64,000 nucleotides of DNA from Anarhynchus alexandrinus (GCA_008711295.1 VUYV01000125.1:801729-865728); one strand, 5' to 3'; shown: positions 1 through 12,678, numbered from the stretch's first letter. Numbers and translations are program-made. The notes: generated by a model from the letters alone, not told the origin.

Positions 1-2290
1 AAAGGGATGTGTGGCTCCAGAGGAAGTCTGCCATACCATTCCCTAAAGGAATATATTTATGGCCTCAGGAGTGCTGCAGGTTATGCCCCAGCCCCCGCAC
101 AAAGCTCTGCTGAGGGTGAAATTTACGTGTGCAGAGAACTGTAACTGAACCACAATAATGACACCTCCATTGTGTGCAATAACACAAAAAGGAGTTTTAA
201 GTTAAAGCATTGTTCATTAGAAAAGAATAATCTCCAGTATTGCTATGCAGGAATTATCACCATTACCCACCAAAATAGGTCAGTATTTTCATCCATGTAC
301 AACTAACTGCATGTGAATCACATTAATCAAGAGCAATTAATTTGTATTTGGGCTGTGGATGTAGCTGGTGGAAAGGAAGCAGAGATCCAGTTATTCTACT
401 GTGTAATTTAAAAACTGAAGGCACATAACAGTTTTTAACATAACATGGGTTGCGATTTTTAAATTGGGATGGTTATGCAGTGTGTGGTTTTCTGAGTTGG
501 CAAGAGACCAATATGAAGCAGGAATGGGGTATGAGGAGAAAAGAGAATGATGATCTTAGCTAAGAAGGGAGTAAGAGTTGGAGAATAGTGACAGGATCTG
601 GAATTCAAACGGATTTACGGTAGGGTACATGAAATTGGAAGGGTTTGATGATAGCTGGAAAAAAATGCAGAGAGGAAAATATATTTCCTCTGTCCTACAT
701 CCTAAGGGAAATAAATGTCTGGAGACATTTATAGTCTTGTCTATTTCTCTTGGTTTCTGCTGTGGACAACTTTTTGCCTTCTTGGACTATATATATTTCA
801 CATTTAGTAATTCTCTTTCATCACTTTTTAATAATATTTCATGTCCTAAGGATAACCACCCTCTGAGATTCTTTTCTGCTGTTTCCGTGTCATTAATGTG
901 ACACTAGTAATTAGGACGTGACTCATAGAAATATGAACAGCATAAGTTTAGGCTGTTGCCTTTTTTAGTTCCCACTGGAATGCTCAGCAAGAGGACTAAC
1001 TAGTTTTTAATCTATTTGCTGTTATAATTAAGGTTCACATAATCTTTTCAGTTTTTTTCCACTTTCCAATTATTAGTGGAACACGGTGAAAAAGGATGAG
1101 AGGTCCTGATCACTGGCAGTTTAAAGTGCAGTGAAACAATGCAAACTGACATCTTCGTGTATGATGACAAGAATTATGATGATAAAAATAGCTCTGTTGC
1201 ACAGAAATCCCAGCTGGCAGAGAGGTTCAGCTTTAGGTACCAAATTATGTATAGTTTCCTTATTGCTGGGTATATTTTACTTAAGCAACAGACCAATGCA
1301 GTAAATACAGAGATGGATTTGTTTCAACTATACAGAGAATGGATTTGAAGAGTTTATTTTAATGTAGAACCTGTAGACATTATTGTTGTCAGAACTGCAC
1401 TTTTGAACTGAATCTTTTGAACATCCCAATCTGTAATAATTCTCTGAATATTTCAACATACAAAATTCTTCAAGTCTTTGCAGTCCTCCAGCAGAATTTT
1501 TACAAAATACGAGATTCTTAGTTTTTGAAGAGGTTTTTCTCTTTGATGTGAACCAGAATCAACTGAAAAAGAGATTTGGAAATAGTTCCAAATTTTTTAA
1601 AAAGATTAATCTGGATTTAAGTAAATCACAAAAAATGGAGTGTAGCAACCAAGCCCCCACACTTGGGTCAGCAAGAGTGGGAGAAGTCAGTGGCAGAAAC
1701 AATATCATCTAAGAAAAAACATAACAATGCTGTTGCCTGAGTGTAAAGTTAGAGAAAGAGAAGGAAATGGCCCTGAACCTGGATTTTCTGTAAACAAAGC
1801 AGGTAGTCTTTGGGAAGATAAAACCCTCCTGTGAAACGTCATGCAGAGATGCAGAACAGGTCTCACATTATTACGCTACAGTAGGTTTATGAGATAACTG
1901 ATGGGGGAAGAATACTATGGGCTTTATTCAGAAACACATACATAGGTGACAAAGGGTATTAAGAGCTGAAAAACAACATTGAAAATGGGGAAAGAAAGTT
2001 CTCAAGCTTGCAAGCTGAGGAGTATAGGAGAAATAATGAGAGAGAACTTGGGGAAAATGTTTTATAGCAGCTTGAGTACTTTCTCTATCTTTTGGAGCAT
2101 TTTTAGCATCTCACCCTCAGTACTTTGCCTACTGCACTGACCACTCCTCAAATTTGGGTATAATCTGTTGTTCTCACTCAATGGAAGGGTAAGGTGAGAA
2201 TCTTAAGACTATTTATTAAGTAAAGGCACTGTATAGCCGTCAAGTTTAAATAGCGTCTTGTCAGAAAATATTTAGTTATTTAGTTAAAAA
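1..2290. other. Unassigned intronic sequence
   Basis: AT-rich intron with no recognised repeat, exon or RNA gene. Reading frames here, the longest about 107 codons at 578-901 (+), have no recognisable domain and look like chance. Confidence 0.6.
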
Positions 2291-2452
2291 TGTTGGGAGA
2301 TGGCCGGACAATTGTCGTGGCTTAGGCCAAATCAGCTACTGGGGACCTGGGGGACCCCAGATGGGACCGACAGATGCTCCCCTCTACCCCTCTTCAAAGA
2401 GAGGGGCAGAGGAGGGAAAAGAGACTTATGAGTTTAGAAAGAACTAAATGAC

Positions 2453-2458
2453 TTTAAT
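2453..2458 (-). terminator. LTR polyadenylation signal ATTAAA
   Basis: Minus-strand ATTAAA in a T/A-rich run, about 240 bases downstream of the LTR TATA box, followed by T-rich sequence. It fits the R-region polyadenylation signal of the LTR. It is on the strand opposite to EDIL3, so it should not end EDIL3 transcripts. Confidence 0.5.
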
Positions 2459-2695
2459 GAAATATTAATAATAAAATAAAAAGAAATAATGAAAAAATAT
2501 ATACAAAACCGTATCAAGCTCCTGAGATGACCATCACAACACCAGCTGGCACTGGGCCAGTCCCAGGCTGGACTCGGTGACGGACAGGAACTGGATTCCG
2601 GATCTGGATTCAGGATCGGGATCACAGGCAGAGGAACGGAGTTCTCCTCAGACGTCGGCCATTGAAGGAAGAGCCCTGACCCTTTGATCCCTCAG

Positions 2696-2703
2696 CTTTT
2701 ATA
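2696..2703 (-). promoter_or_regulatory. LTR TATA box
   Basis: Minus-strand TATAAAAG inside the solo LTR, with U3 upstream and a polyadenylation hexamer downstream, as expected for a retroviral promoter. Initiation would fall about 25-30 bases further along the minus strand, near 2670, antisense to EDIL3. Activity is not known. Confidence 0.6.
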
Positions 2704-3029
2704 CTGAGCATGATGCAGATGGGATGGAATACCCCGTTGTTCAGTTTTGGGTCACCTGTCCTGTCCGCTCCTCCCTGCAGGTGGGACCCCACTATGCTTT
2801 TTCGTTTTCCACCTTCCAAGGTTGGCCTTGGCTGTTATGGCAATAAGTATAAGCAGGAGCCTCTCTGCATCCCATGCCTGGGCATCAGCTATAAACATTG
2901 GTCTTATCACTCTGAGAGTGAACATTGTCTGCACAATATGCTGTTCATTTCAGTAGTTAGAAGAGGCCCAGCTAAGAAGCGAAGTTACTGAACAAAATTG
3001 GTTCTGTTTTACCTCAAACCAGGACAACA

Positions 3030-6000
3030 ATCAGTTTATATTTCTTCTCTGTAATAGAAATCCACAGAATAGAATTAGAGGGAAATGCACAGAAATGACC
3101 TAAAGCATTTTGCACTCAAGGGATGAACCTTAGCTTTTGCTGTATCCAGATGGAGACACCTTGATCATTATAATCAGCACGCTCCATTTGCTGCATTAAA
3201 AACAAGATAAATATTTAATCACAGTGCAATTAAGTCTGGATCAGTGCCATTAGTTTATAATGAATATATAGTTAGATAGAATCTAATACAGTACTAATTC
3301 ACTTATAAGCCACACTGAACAGATTTATTTTTTTTTAAAGCTGATATTTTGAGAATGTTAGTGAGACGAAGGTGTGTGTAACTGCTAATTATTTTTACTA
3401 CTTTCATGCATTAACTGGAATAACATATAGCAATTAGTTAATGTTATCAATATTCCACATAAACTGTGAATTATGTTCTGCAATGCCAATTCTTTTCAGG
3501 TTAAAATAACCAAACAAATAGTAAGCTGTACGTATAATGAATATTTGTTGATACAAAATTCATTTGTATCCTAACAGCAAAATAGAATCAACAGTGGCAA
3601 ATTCCACAAGGAAATCATATGAAACATAATGATCTCTAAGAGTTATTGTGGTTTGTTGGATTTTTTTTTTCTTTGTTTTACAAACATTCAAGTATGCTGG
3701 GAAAGCAAGAATTTCTTATTACACTTCAGAAGAGTTGAAGGTTGAGGTCGTTCAAAATATATCAAGTTTGATCTCCGTAGGTTTTAGTTAAACTGAGAGA
3801 CTCCTTTATTTTCTCTGAGCCAAGTCATGATGCACCAGTATTATGGGAGTTGGGCCCTAAAATGTTTAGAAGTTTACGTAAATTTTGAACCCAGGATGAC
3901 TTTTTAAGGACAAAAAAAAAAAAGTAAGAAAGAGCAAATACTGGACTACAGCATATTCATTCATTACTAAAGATGCTTCATACTTAAGTGGCAGAATGAG
4001 CATGTTGATTAGAAGAAACCGTTTTCGTGATTACAGCCCCTTCTGGCAGAAGGTCAATAGCACATCTGCTGGGAACACTCTCTTCAATGTCCTCAAAACC
4101 GTGCACAGCAAAAAATGTAGCTGTAGTTTCAAGTAGTGAACAAACGTGCTGTTCTTTGGGCACAGCTACGTCAAAAGTGTCCTTGGAAAAAGGTAAGTTT
4201 TTTTCTAAATACAGGTGAAATCTACAAAATACTGGAGCAGAAGCTTAGTCTTCATCACAAAGGTGGTGCACAGGCTCGAAGTACGTGTACTAGTGAGACC
4301 TAACTCCCTACACTGCATTGCTGGAATGGATATGTCATACTTGTGTGCTTGAACCTACAGATAGGCTGAGACATAAGTGTGTATTTTGGTATGATTGAAT
4401 CATCCCCAGAACTCAGGAGATGCAGGATCATTTCTGTCGAGTTATTAAAATGGTCTCTGAGGTATCACGACTCCCACACAAACACACAGCTGGGGGCATT
4501 CAAAGCCAGCCTCCGTGTCAGGTAAGCTTTGCACAATCATATTAAATTAATAGGCAAAGTAGTAAATGTGAGGAAAATCAAAGACCCCCCCAAAGCTTCT
4601 GTTATATTCCTGCTCTTTTTGTGCAATAAAGTTTTCTGTCAGAACATATAGGGACATTCTTGCTGGAACCGAATGATCGTTTGTGTGTCTCTGTGGAGGA
4701 TGGTCTCTTTCGAATAGGATTGTGTTATATTTTCGATTTGTGTCTGCCGAACTTTGAAACCAACAAGGGCCACACCTTTCAAAAATCCATATAATTGAGT
4801 TTTTAAAGCGATGATGAGGAAATATATTTCTGAAAAAGAGGTGGTCTCTCATTTGTGCATATATAGGTGGTATAAACATAATTTTTAACTGTATGGAGAA
4901 AACATACATACTAGTTTGAAAAGAGTGTCAAATATAAAGATCCAGAGATTAAGCTCATCTCAAATATTTGTAAGATGTCTAATGCAGATTTCTAATTATT
5001 CCCACTGCAGGATTCTTTGGCTTTCTTCTCAGGTTGCTGGAACTGATGAACAGCAGGAGAGGGTGTTGGATTACCGGACACTGAGCCTAATTCAGTGTGA
5101 TAATCCTTAACTACTTCATCATGGGAAGCTTGTGCCATTCTGCTAGCTCCAGCAGCAAGGAGATTAATTCCTCTCTTACCATAAAGATGAAAGAAGTTGT
5201 ATGTGCCACTGGCTTCTTTTATACATATGTGTTTCAAAATATAAGAGCTCTTGCTAAGTGAGCTCTGTCACAGCTTATTTTGAAGGATTAGCTTTGGCAG
5301 AGGAAGCATCTAAATTATTGTGTATTATCAAAACATAGGTAAGGGGGGGGACTGCAAACTACTGCTAAGACTCTGTGAGAGATCTCTGATGAAGATTTCA
5401 GCTTACCAGAGGGGGAAAAAAACGCTATTTGACTGACATTCATGGAAAGCCAAGAGGGACTTAAGAAAAGCTAGTAGTATGAAGGCGAGCAGCTAGGGAG
5501 TAGTATTTTTCTTTTACAATTAGATGTAAAATAATTTAATACCTTCTAGTAGTTTGATGATAACTTCAATATTTGTTTTGATGGGGTTTGGAGCTTACTA
5601 TGTCATCAGAGTAACTTTATCTATTAGTCCTACTTCAGTAAAATAAATGAAGCAAATAGCTTTGTATCTAACAGTATCCTCATCTTGATGTATATCAAGG
5701 TCAATATCTAGTGTTTTTCATTAAAGTTGCATTATTTCTACATGAAGAGATGATGGATATATAGATACCATCAAAAGTATTAACATTTGTAGCACACTTC
5801 CTTTAATTATGCTTTTTTAAAATGTCATTATTTGGCATGTGTCACTCTGTTGGAGTATATTTTTTTTTAATGTTTTTCATATTCCTCATTTAATCTTGTC
5901 TTCGTAGAGAAATAATGGGTTTTGCTTTTTGATCATCTTCCTATTTTAGCACAGCAGCAAGCACAGTTTTGCATATGGGGAATCAGACTTTGAGGAAGAT

Positions 6001-7194
6001 GTGACTGATGTAGAGTTCTTGTTTGACTACATCACCTGTCACTGCCTGGTATTTTTGAATGTCTCTCCCACCAAAGCAGCAGATTTTATATTTGACCAAA
6101 AATGCTTACACTGTTTGGTGGAAGCATAAGAAGTGGCTCATGTGACGATAACTGTCACTGAATTAGAGAGTGGTAAGGGAAAGAGTTGTTGGAGGGAGGG
6201 CAGGGGGGTATTTGTTTGTTTTTTCCTCCTGTTAAGGCTGCTATTTTATCTACTTTCTGATTTCTTGGATTTTGATAAGCTGATGCTACACAACTCCACT
6301 GTTAGCCATTTTACTTCAAAGTTGGCCTTTGACACATTTTTAAGTCCTAGGTAAAGATTTATCAGAAAAATATCTGGCAAAGCATCTGTAGACTTTTTGA
6401 CAATGCGCGTGAACGCGTTGTACAAAATCTTGCCTGTGTTCCTTGTGTCGCTGACCATCTGCACGACCTACACTTTCAGACAAGCTCTGTGTCTGTCCCT
6501 GGTGAAGTTTGCACTCCAAACAAACTTGTGTATGGTTCTTGCTGTCTTCAGCCAGGTGAGGAGTGGGAGGGCTGCAGCGCTTCATCAGCAATGCACTGAA
6601 AGCATAATATTTTTCTTTATTTTTCTTAAATTGTAATGTATCCTGGACTCTTAGAGGGGACAATAATTAGTGTCATACCTCACACGTACAGATACAAACC
6701 CAAGCAGATGAAAAGCCTTGACAGAGACTGGACTTAGCCCAGAGTAACTCTACCATCCCCTTCTTAGGAGGGACACTGTATGGGCATCAGGTCCCGAGCA
6801 TCAGCCCTCTTGCTCTTCAGATCCTTTCCCATTGCACTGTGTAGCTTGTTCACGTAGATACAGCCAGTCTGTAGTAAAACTAAATAACTGAAATGAGAAC
6901 AATCAGAATTTTAGGTAATGTCATACACAAACACATATTTAAATGTGCTTTATAGTTGTCAATGTTTCTAGGGTCTTTTTGTTTCTTTCTTTCTTTTTTT
7001 TTTTTTTCCTCAAAAATAAAAAACCATGCAAATAAAAAAAGCTCAAAATAAGACCAGGTATTTTAAAAATTGCATTTCCTCCAAACTGTCGGGGGAAAAA
7101 TGTAGAAAGGTATTTGGACACTTCTTTCTATTAAGTAAAAAAATATTCAATATCCTACAAGACAAAAATAAGTAACAGTTTTCCCAAATAGGCT
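3030..7194. other. Unassigned intronic sequence
   Basis: AT-rich intron between the solo LTR and the first CR1. A T-rich run lies near 6989-7007. The longest reading frame (120 codons, minus, 4547-4909) shows no domain, no plausible splice context and biased, non-coding-like composition. No RNA gene seen. Confidence 0.55.
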
Positions 7195-9026
7195 AATTCA
7201 CTCGTATACATTATCAAGGGCAACAAGAAAGCCTTCTATAGATGTTTCAGTGACAAAAAGAAGACTAGGGAAAATGTGGGCCCACTCAGGAAGGAAACAG
7301 GAGACCTGGTGACCGGGGACATGGACAAGGCTGAGGTACTCAGTGATATTTTTGATGCAGTCTTCACTGGCAAGTGCTGTAGCCACACCACCCAGCTTGC
7401 AGAAGGCAAATGCAGGGACCGGGAGAATGAGGAACAGACCACTGTAGAACAAGATTAGATTCAAGATCATCTGAGGAACCTGAAAGTGCATAAATCCATG
7501 GGACCTGATGAGACACATCCACGGATTTTGAGGCAACTGGCAGATGAAGTTGCCAAGCCACTATGCATCACGTTTGAGAAGTTGTGGCAGTGCAGTAAAG
7601 TTCCTGCTGACTGGAAAAGGGGAAACATAACCCTCATTTTTAAAAAGGTAAAAAAGGAAGACCCGGGGAACTACAGGCCCGTGAGTCTCCCCTTTGTGCC
7701 TGGCAAGATCATGGAGCAGATCTTCCTGGAAACTATGCTAAGACACAAGGAGGTGATTTGTGACAGCCAATGTGGCTTCACTGAGGGCAAATTGTGTCCT
7801 ACAAATTTGGTGGCCTTATAGGATGGCATTACAGCATTGCTGGATAAGGGAAGAGCAACTGACATCATCTAAATAGACTTGTGCAAAACATTTGACATTG
7901 TCCCACAGGACATCCTTGTGTTTAAATTGGAGGTACATGGATTTGACAGCTGGACCACAAGGTGGATAAGGAATTGGCTGAATGGTCACACTCAAAGAGC
8001 TGCTGTCAACATCTTGATGTCCAAGTCGAGACCAGTGATAAGTGGTGTTCCTCAGGGGTCGGTACTGTGATCAGTGCTGTTTAACATCTTTCTTGGTGAC
8101 ATGGACAGTGGGATCGAGTGCGCCCTTAACAAGTTTGCCAATGATACCAAACTGCGTGGAGTTGTCGACATGCTGGAGGGAAAGGATGCCCTCCAGAGGG
8201 ACCTTGACAGGCTGGAGAGGTGGGCCTGTGCGAACCTCATGAAGTTCAACAAGGCCAAGTGCAAGGTTCTGCACATGGGTTGGGGCAATCCCAAGCACGA
8301 ATACAGGCTGGGTGGAGAAGGGATTGAGGGCATCCCTGAGGAGAAGGACTCAGGGATGTTGGTGGATTAGAACCTGAACATGAGCTGGCAATGTGCCCTC
8401 ACAGCCCAGAAGGCCAACAACATCCTGGGCTGCATCCAGTGAAGTGTGGCCATCAGGTCAAGAGAGGTGATTTTGCCCCTCTACTCGGCTCTCGTGAGAC
8501 CACGCCTGGAAGACTGCATCCAGCTGTGGAGCCCTCAATGTAAGAAGGACATGGACCTGTTGGAGTGGGTCCAGAGGAGGGCCACCAAGGTGATCAGAGG
8601 GCTGGAGCACCTCTGCTGTGAAGACAGGCTGAGAGAGTTGGGGTTGTTCGGCCTGGAGAAGAGAAGGCTCTGGGGAGACCTTATAGCAGCTTTCTGGTAT
8701 CTGAAGGGCACCTACAAGAAGGCTGGAGAGGACTTTTTACAAGGGCATGTAGCGATCGGATGAGGGGTAATGGCATCAGACTGGAAGAAGGTAGATTTAG
8801 ATTAGATATCAGGAAGAAAATTTTCACTCTGAGTGTGGTGAGCCACTGGTGCAGGTTGCCTGTGTAAGTTGTGGGTGCCCCATCCCTGGAGGTGTTCAAG
8901 GCCAGGTTGGACGGGGCTCTGAGCAACCTGGTCTGGTGGGAAGTGTCCCTGCCCATGGCAGGGGTTTGGAACTAGATGATCTTTAAGGTCCCTTCCAACA
9001 TAAACCACTGTACGATTCTATGATCC
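7195..9026 (+). mobile_element. CR1 LINE, 5'-truncated, reverse transcriptase and 3' end, dead
   Basis: A non-LTR retrotransposon copy with an intact 3' end (ATTCTATGAT-type tail at about 9012-9022) and a truncated 5' end, as usual for CR1. Translation in one frame (the frame of 7276) covers the region before the reverse transcriptase, the fingers motif NYRPVSL (about 7669-7689), the palm segment DLCKTFD (about 7876), SGVPQGSVL (about 8040-8068), the catalytic box and the thumb/C-terminal part to about 8763. At least seven in-frame stops interrupt it (7456, 7819, about 7870, 8068, 8368, about 8439, 8761). I see no frameshift. The usual FADD catalytic box reads FAND (N codon 8140-8142), so the first catalytic Asp is lost. 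It sits in the EDIL3 intron, same orientation as the gene. Confidence 0.92.
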
Positions 9027-9029
9027 CTG

Positions 9030-12000
9030 ACAAAATTTACATTTATTGGTGAAGCAATGCTTTACTGGTTTTCCTGACTTTTCTTGTTATAGACAAACTA
9101 ACATTTTTTTCCAAACACATAATTACTGCTTCAATATTGCATTATGCAGAATTTTATTTTTATGAAGTTTTAGTTGACTGTACTTGTCAAAGAAGAAAAC
9201 AGATAATGTGGTTCTGTGTTGAGCCCCTTTGCAAGTCTGCTGGGGATGCATTTGATTCATCCATCTATAAAATCTCAGAGATTTCAGTAAGAGCATCTAA
9301 AAAATTTAAAACCTGCTATGCTTTAAGTTATCTTGCAATATTTTTTCAAAAACAGCATGGGATTTCAATTGAATAACAGAATGATATATTTTGGACTATA
9401 CTTATTATGTTGACTAATACCACTGGAACTGCACAAAGAAGGACTCAAAACAGCAGCAAAGTGAATAGATCTATTACTTTTAGTGCACAATTAATCTTGT
9501 TGACATTATTTTATATGAACATGGATAAAAATGCCTGGAAAGCATACCATTGAATTCCACTGCTCATTAATATTGATCAAATGTTGTTGTTCTCTTTGTG
9601 TTGGAAGCCACTTAAAGATTACCTGCAAAAGTATTACAGTGCTATTGATTTAAAAAAACCCAAATCCCTGAAGTCCACTGGTTTTTTGAAAATCAGTTGA
9701 CAAGTTTGGACTTTTTTTTTTTTTTTTTGTAAAGAAGGATGTTTTTGAACTTGCTTCTGTAGATCTGAGTAACCGAGAATATTAATCAGATTGTCAGGGA
9801 ATTAATTATCCAGCATTCAATACAATGTTATTTAAAAGACTGTAAATCCCTATGGAAGTTAGTCTGGACCTGTCATCATCTGGTGGCAGTGCCTAGATCT
9901 TGCATACCATTTTTGATACTTAAATGGAATGATAGCAGGATTAGGGCCCAAATCCTTCAAGACACTTAAACCTGCATAACCTGCATCAGGGATCTTGTTA
10001 AAAAAAACGAGTCATATGCTTGAAGGTTCATGCAATTCAAATATCCTGAAGATGTATGAACCCAGGGTATGTTCCTCTGGAGAATCAGGAGAAACAAGGT
10101 ATGATGGTATAGGCTTTTTAAAGTTTCAATCATTCACTCTTTTAGCATGCAGATGAGTCTAACCCATGTCGTTTTTAGGAAATGAATGTCAAGTAGTGAA
10201 AATAAGATGATTGTTGTTTACTAGTTTCAGTGCATTTAATTAGGATGTTTCATTGCTCTCAAAATCATTTTTGAACTACCAGTTTCTATTAAAAAAAAAA
10301 GAAAAAAAGAACCCTAAAGCAAAATTACTCAACGTTTAGATTGAAAATACTGCTATTATATGTCTATGACCAAATAACAACTATAATCAGGAAAAAATAA
10401 AGTTCATATTGTTGGTGTGGGGTTTTTTTTCAGTAGGAATGCATCATAGAAGACTAAGATTAGTTAGAAATACTAGGATGCACAGTATATTTATTACTGT
10501 GCACCTCAAATGACCTTTTAAGCCTTTGTACTTTGGACTGATCTGAAAAAACACAAAATCTAAAGAAAATCAATGGAAGTACGCTGAACATGTGCTTAAC
10601 AAGCCATATGGAGAAAGCAGCAAGCAAAATGAGAAAGTAATCATTAAAAGATTTATTGTTCTTGGAAGATTAGAGATCTGCTTGCAGAGAAATAATTAAC
10701 ATATGAGGCTACTCGCAGGTACTCCCCTGCATACTGCAGCACTATGATAGAGACTTGAAAAAAAATACACAGCTCATATATATTGGGAGAACAAAAGTGC
10801 AAATTATTAAACATATTGCTTCCCAAAATATTACATAGGAGAAATAACATGAACAGAAGCTGTGATACTTAAAATCCATGAGTCTTCCTTGACCTGTTAA
10901 AGGAGCGATATATGTTGACTGGAATTAAGAACGTAGAATACCATTACATTTAAAGTGCAGTGCAGAATATGGCTGGGGAATGACAGAAAAGGCAAGAGCC
11001 AGTCTCTTGCTTTTCATCTTCATGATTTTTGCCTTTGTTTGCTACTAATTGCATTTAGAATAAGCTGCTATATGTTCATGTCTTTTGTTTGTTGGGTTCA
11101 GTGTGATATATCCTATGTGTAATGATGCGTACAAGTGTAACTTCTGCAGGATTGTGTCCTGGAATAGGCTGATGACATAAGCTGCAATAGAAATGTGTAG
11201 ATGGATAGTTTCTCAAATTGCTGTAACCACCCGGGCAGTTATAACTGGGGAATGAGTTCTGACATCCTTGTCATTCTGTTAATTTTTATCTTTTGCAAAT
11301 TAATATTTTCTTAGAGAGTGCAGTTCTCACTAATGTGACATTCCGAATTAATGCTGTTGCTGTGAACATCTGTCAAACCTTAGGTTTGTAATTGAAAACA
11401 TAAACCAATAGGCAGACCCTCAAAAACATTAAACTTATAGCTCTTTTAAGTTTAAATCATTCAATTCCCAGTGCTGATTGTCAGTAAATTATGTTCTGCA
11501 AATAAGTTCTTTTCTGGCTTTTTTTTTTTTTTTAATGCAATTTTAAGTGGGTGAGTAATTATTACATTGCATTCCAATAAGCAAAGATTAACGCCTTTCT
11601 GTGCACATGGCAAAGGTTGCAAATAACATACTTTATATTGGATTCACAAATCTTTTCACAGACAAACTTGCACATGAGGCTTTTCAATCAGCGATTATCG
11701 GTTCTTTAGACTGAGATTGGAAAAAAAAATAATCAAAATGCTAAAGTGTTTTCTTCTGGTAGGAAGTATGTTACAAGTAGTATTGGTAAGGTTATAAGAT
11801 GTAAAAGGCTTTTAACACGTGCTTCAAAATGAATGAACTTTAGACCTCAGTTCAAAAAATGCTATTATTTAAAGGTATATATAGTCATTATATATAGTCA
11901 TTGCAAACCTAACAAATTAGATCTCACTGCTGAAATTTTAGTTATCCTAGCATGTGGTTAGTTGGGGGGAAAAAACAAAAAGAGAATTTATTCAGAAGAC

Positions 12001-12500
12001 CTTTTTGAAACCAGCTTGAACTGGATGTGCTAAAAAGTCACTCAATGGAAAGGGAATAGTTGGTTTAGTAGCTGCTGACTGCTGGCCCAGATAGTCACGT
12101 ACTCAGAAAGTCACCCAAAGCCATAGCAAAGATCTCCTCAAACTACGAACTTGACATGTAGTGATTATTCAGGGATATTGTACATGTCAGTCTGTACATG
12201 ATAGGCACATTTGATTAATACATATTTCCTCAGTGGTATAAAAGTTAGAATGCCTGTTATCTTTAATAGGAGAGCAAGATTTAGCTTCTCTGTCTCCTGT
12301 CTTCTCTCACATTAAAAAATAATGTTGTGATTAATGAGTAGTGACATGCTTCATATTTTTTCTTGTTCATAAAAATCTGTGCTGGCAAGTTATCTGAACT
12401 AAGTGAAGGGCACATTTTAGTGGGTTAGTGGGATACGAAGGTCTACATAAGGGATTTTATTTCTTTAATGAACGCATGTAAATGACTGAAATTATTATGG
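9030..12500. other. Unassigned intronic sequence
   Basis: AT-rich intron between the CR1 and the EGF2 exon. It contains poly-T runs (9712-9728, 17 T; 11519-11533, 15 T) and a short repeat of ATATATAGTCATT near 11878-11902. No gene, RNA or dispersed element recognised. Confidence 0.55.
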
Positions 12501-12523
12501 TTGTTATTAAGTATGTATATATA

Positions 12524-12549
12524 TTTCTCCTTTTTTTCCCCTCTCTCAG
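12524..12549 (+). promoter_or_regulatory. EDIL3: Splice acceptor and polypyrimidine tract
   Basis: A nearly uninterrupted pyrimidine run (TTTCTCC, TTTTTTTCCC, CTCTCT) ends in CAG immediately before the EGF2 coding sequence. It is a strong acceptor. It fixes the exon start at 12550 and rules out reading the open frame from the ATG at 12501 as coding. Confidence 0.93.
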
Positions 12550-12678
12550 GACCCTGCCTTCCTAATCCATGTCATAATGGTGGGATATGTGAAATTAGTG
12601 AAGCATACCGAGGCGACACATTCATAGGATATGTTTGTAAATGTCCAGAGGGATTTAATGGGATTCACTGCCAGCACA
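12550..12678 (+). CDS. EDIL3: EDIL3 exon: EGF-like domain 2 with RGD motif
   Basis: EDIL3 is a secreted matrix protein of three EGF-like domains and two discoidin (F5/8 C) domains. It binds endothelial and leukocyte integrins and acts in vessel growth and in limiting neutrophil adhesion. This 129-bp exon encodes all of EGF2. Counting the split Gly as residue 1, the six cysteines are residues 3, 8, 14, 30, 32 and 41. The integrin-binding RGD is residues 21-23 (12609-12617), in the long loop between Cys3 and Cys4, as in known EDIL3. The exon starts after AG at 12549 and ends before GTAAGT at 12679. It carries two bases of a Gly codon at its start and one base of an Asn codon at its end (phase 1-1), so skipping it keeps the frame. 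The residue before Cys14 is Ile, not the Ser/Thr expected at an EGF O-fucose site. The match to EDIL3 is from recognition of the family sequence and is near-identical along its length. Confidence 0.97.

Larger units (their letters stand above)
2291..3029 (-). mobile_element. Solo LTR of an endogenous retrovirus, minus strand
   Basis: On the minus strand the element opens with TGTTGTCCTGGTTTGAGG and closes with CCATCTCCCAACA, so its 739 bp are bounded by TGTTG...CAACA terminal inverted repeats. The opening resembles LTRs common in bird genomes. Inside, in LTR order, are a TATA box (minus TATAAAAG, 2703-2696) and an ATTAAA polyadenylation signal (minus, 2458-2453) about 240 bp later. This gives U3 about 2707-3029, R about 2435-2675 and U5 about 2291-2435. 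No gag, pol or env sequence lies on either side, so this is a solo LTR. The flanking bases (AAAAA before, ATCAG after) show no target-site duplication, which suggests age or rearrangement. The retroviral class (ERVK or ERVL) cannot be settled by eye. Confidence 0.85.
1..12549 (+). other. EDIL3: EDIL3 intron upstream of the EGF2 exon (partial)
   Basis: This is the 3' portion of the intron that ends at the acceptor AG at 12548-12549. It is a phase 1 intron, because the exon that follows opens with the last two bases of a Gly codon. It holds a minus-strand solo LTR (2291-3029) and a plus-strand CR1 (7195-9026). The rest is AT-rich sequence with no codon pattern I recognise. In human EDIL3, a short alternative exon encodes an acidic linker between EGF1 and EGF2. 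I looked for a matching acidic 30-bp exon here and found none, so it either lies upstream or is too diverged for me to see. Confidence 0.85.

Noticed and set aside
4547..4909. 120-codon open frame (-)
   Set aside because: No domain or gene context. A frame of this length is expected by chance in 64 kb read in six frames.
1..12549. The alternative acidic linker exon between EGF1 and EGF2
   Set aside because: I looked for an acidic 30-bp segment flanked by AG and GT. Candidates such as 5385-5415 and 5975-6000 do not encode the expected residues with proper borders.
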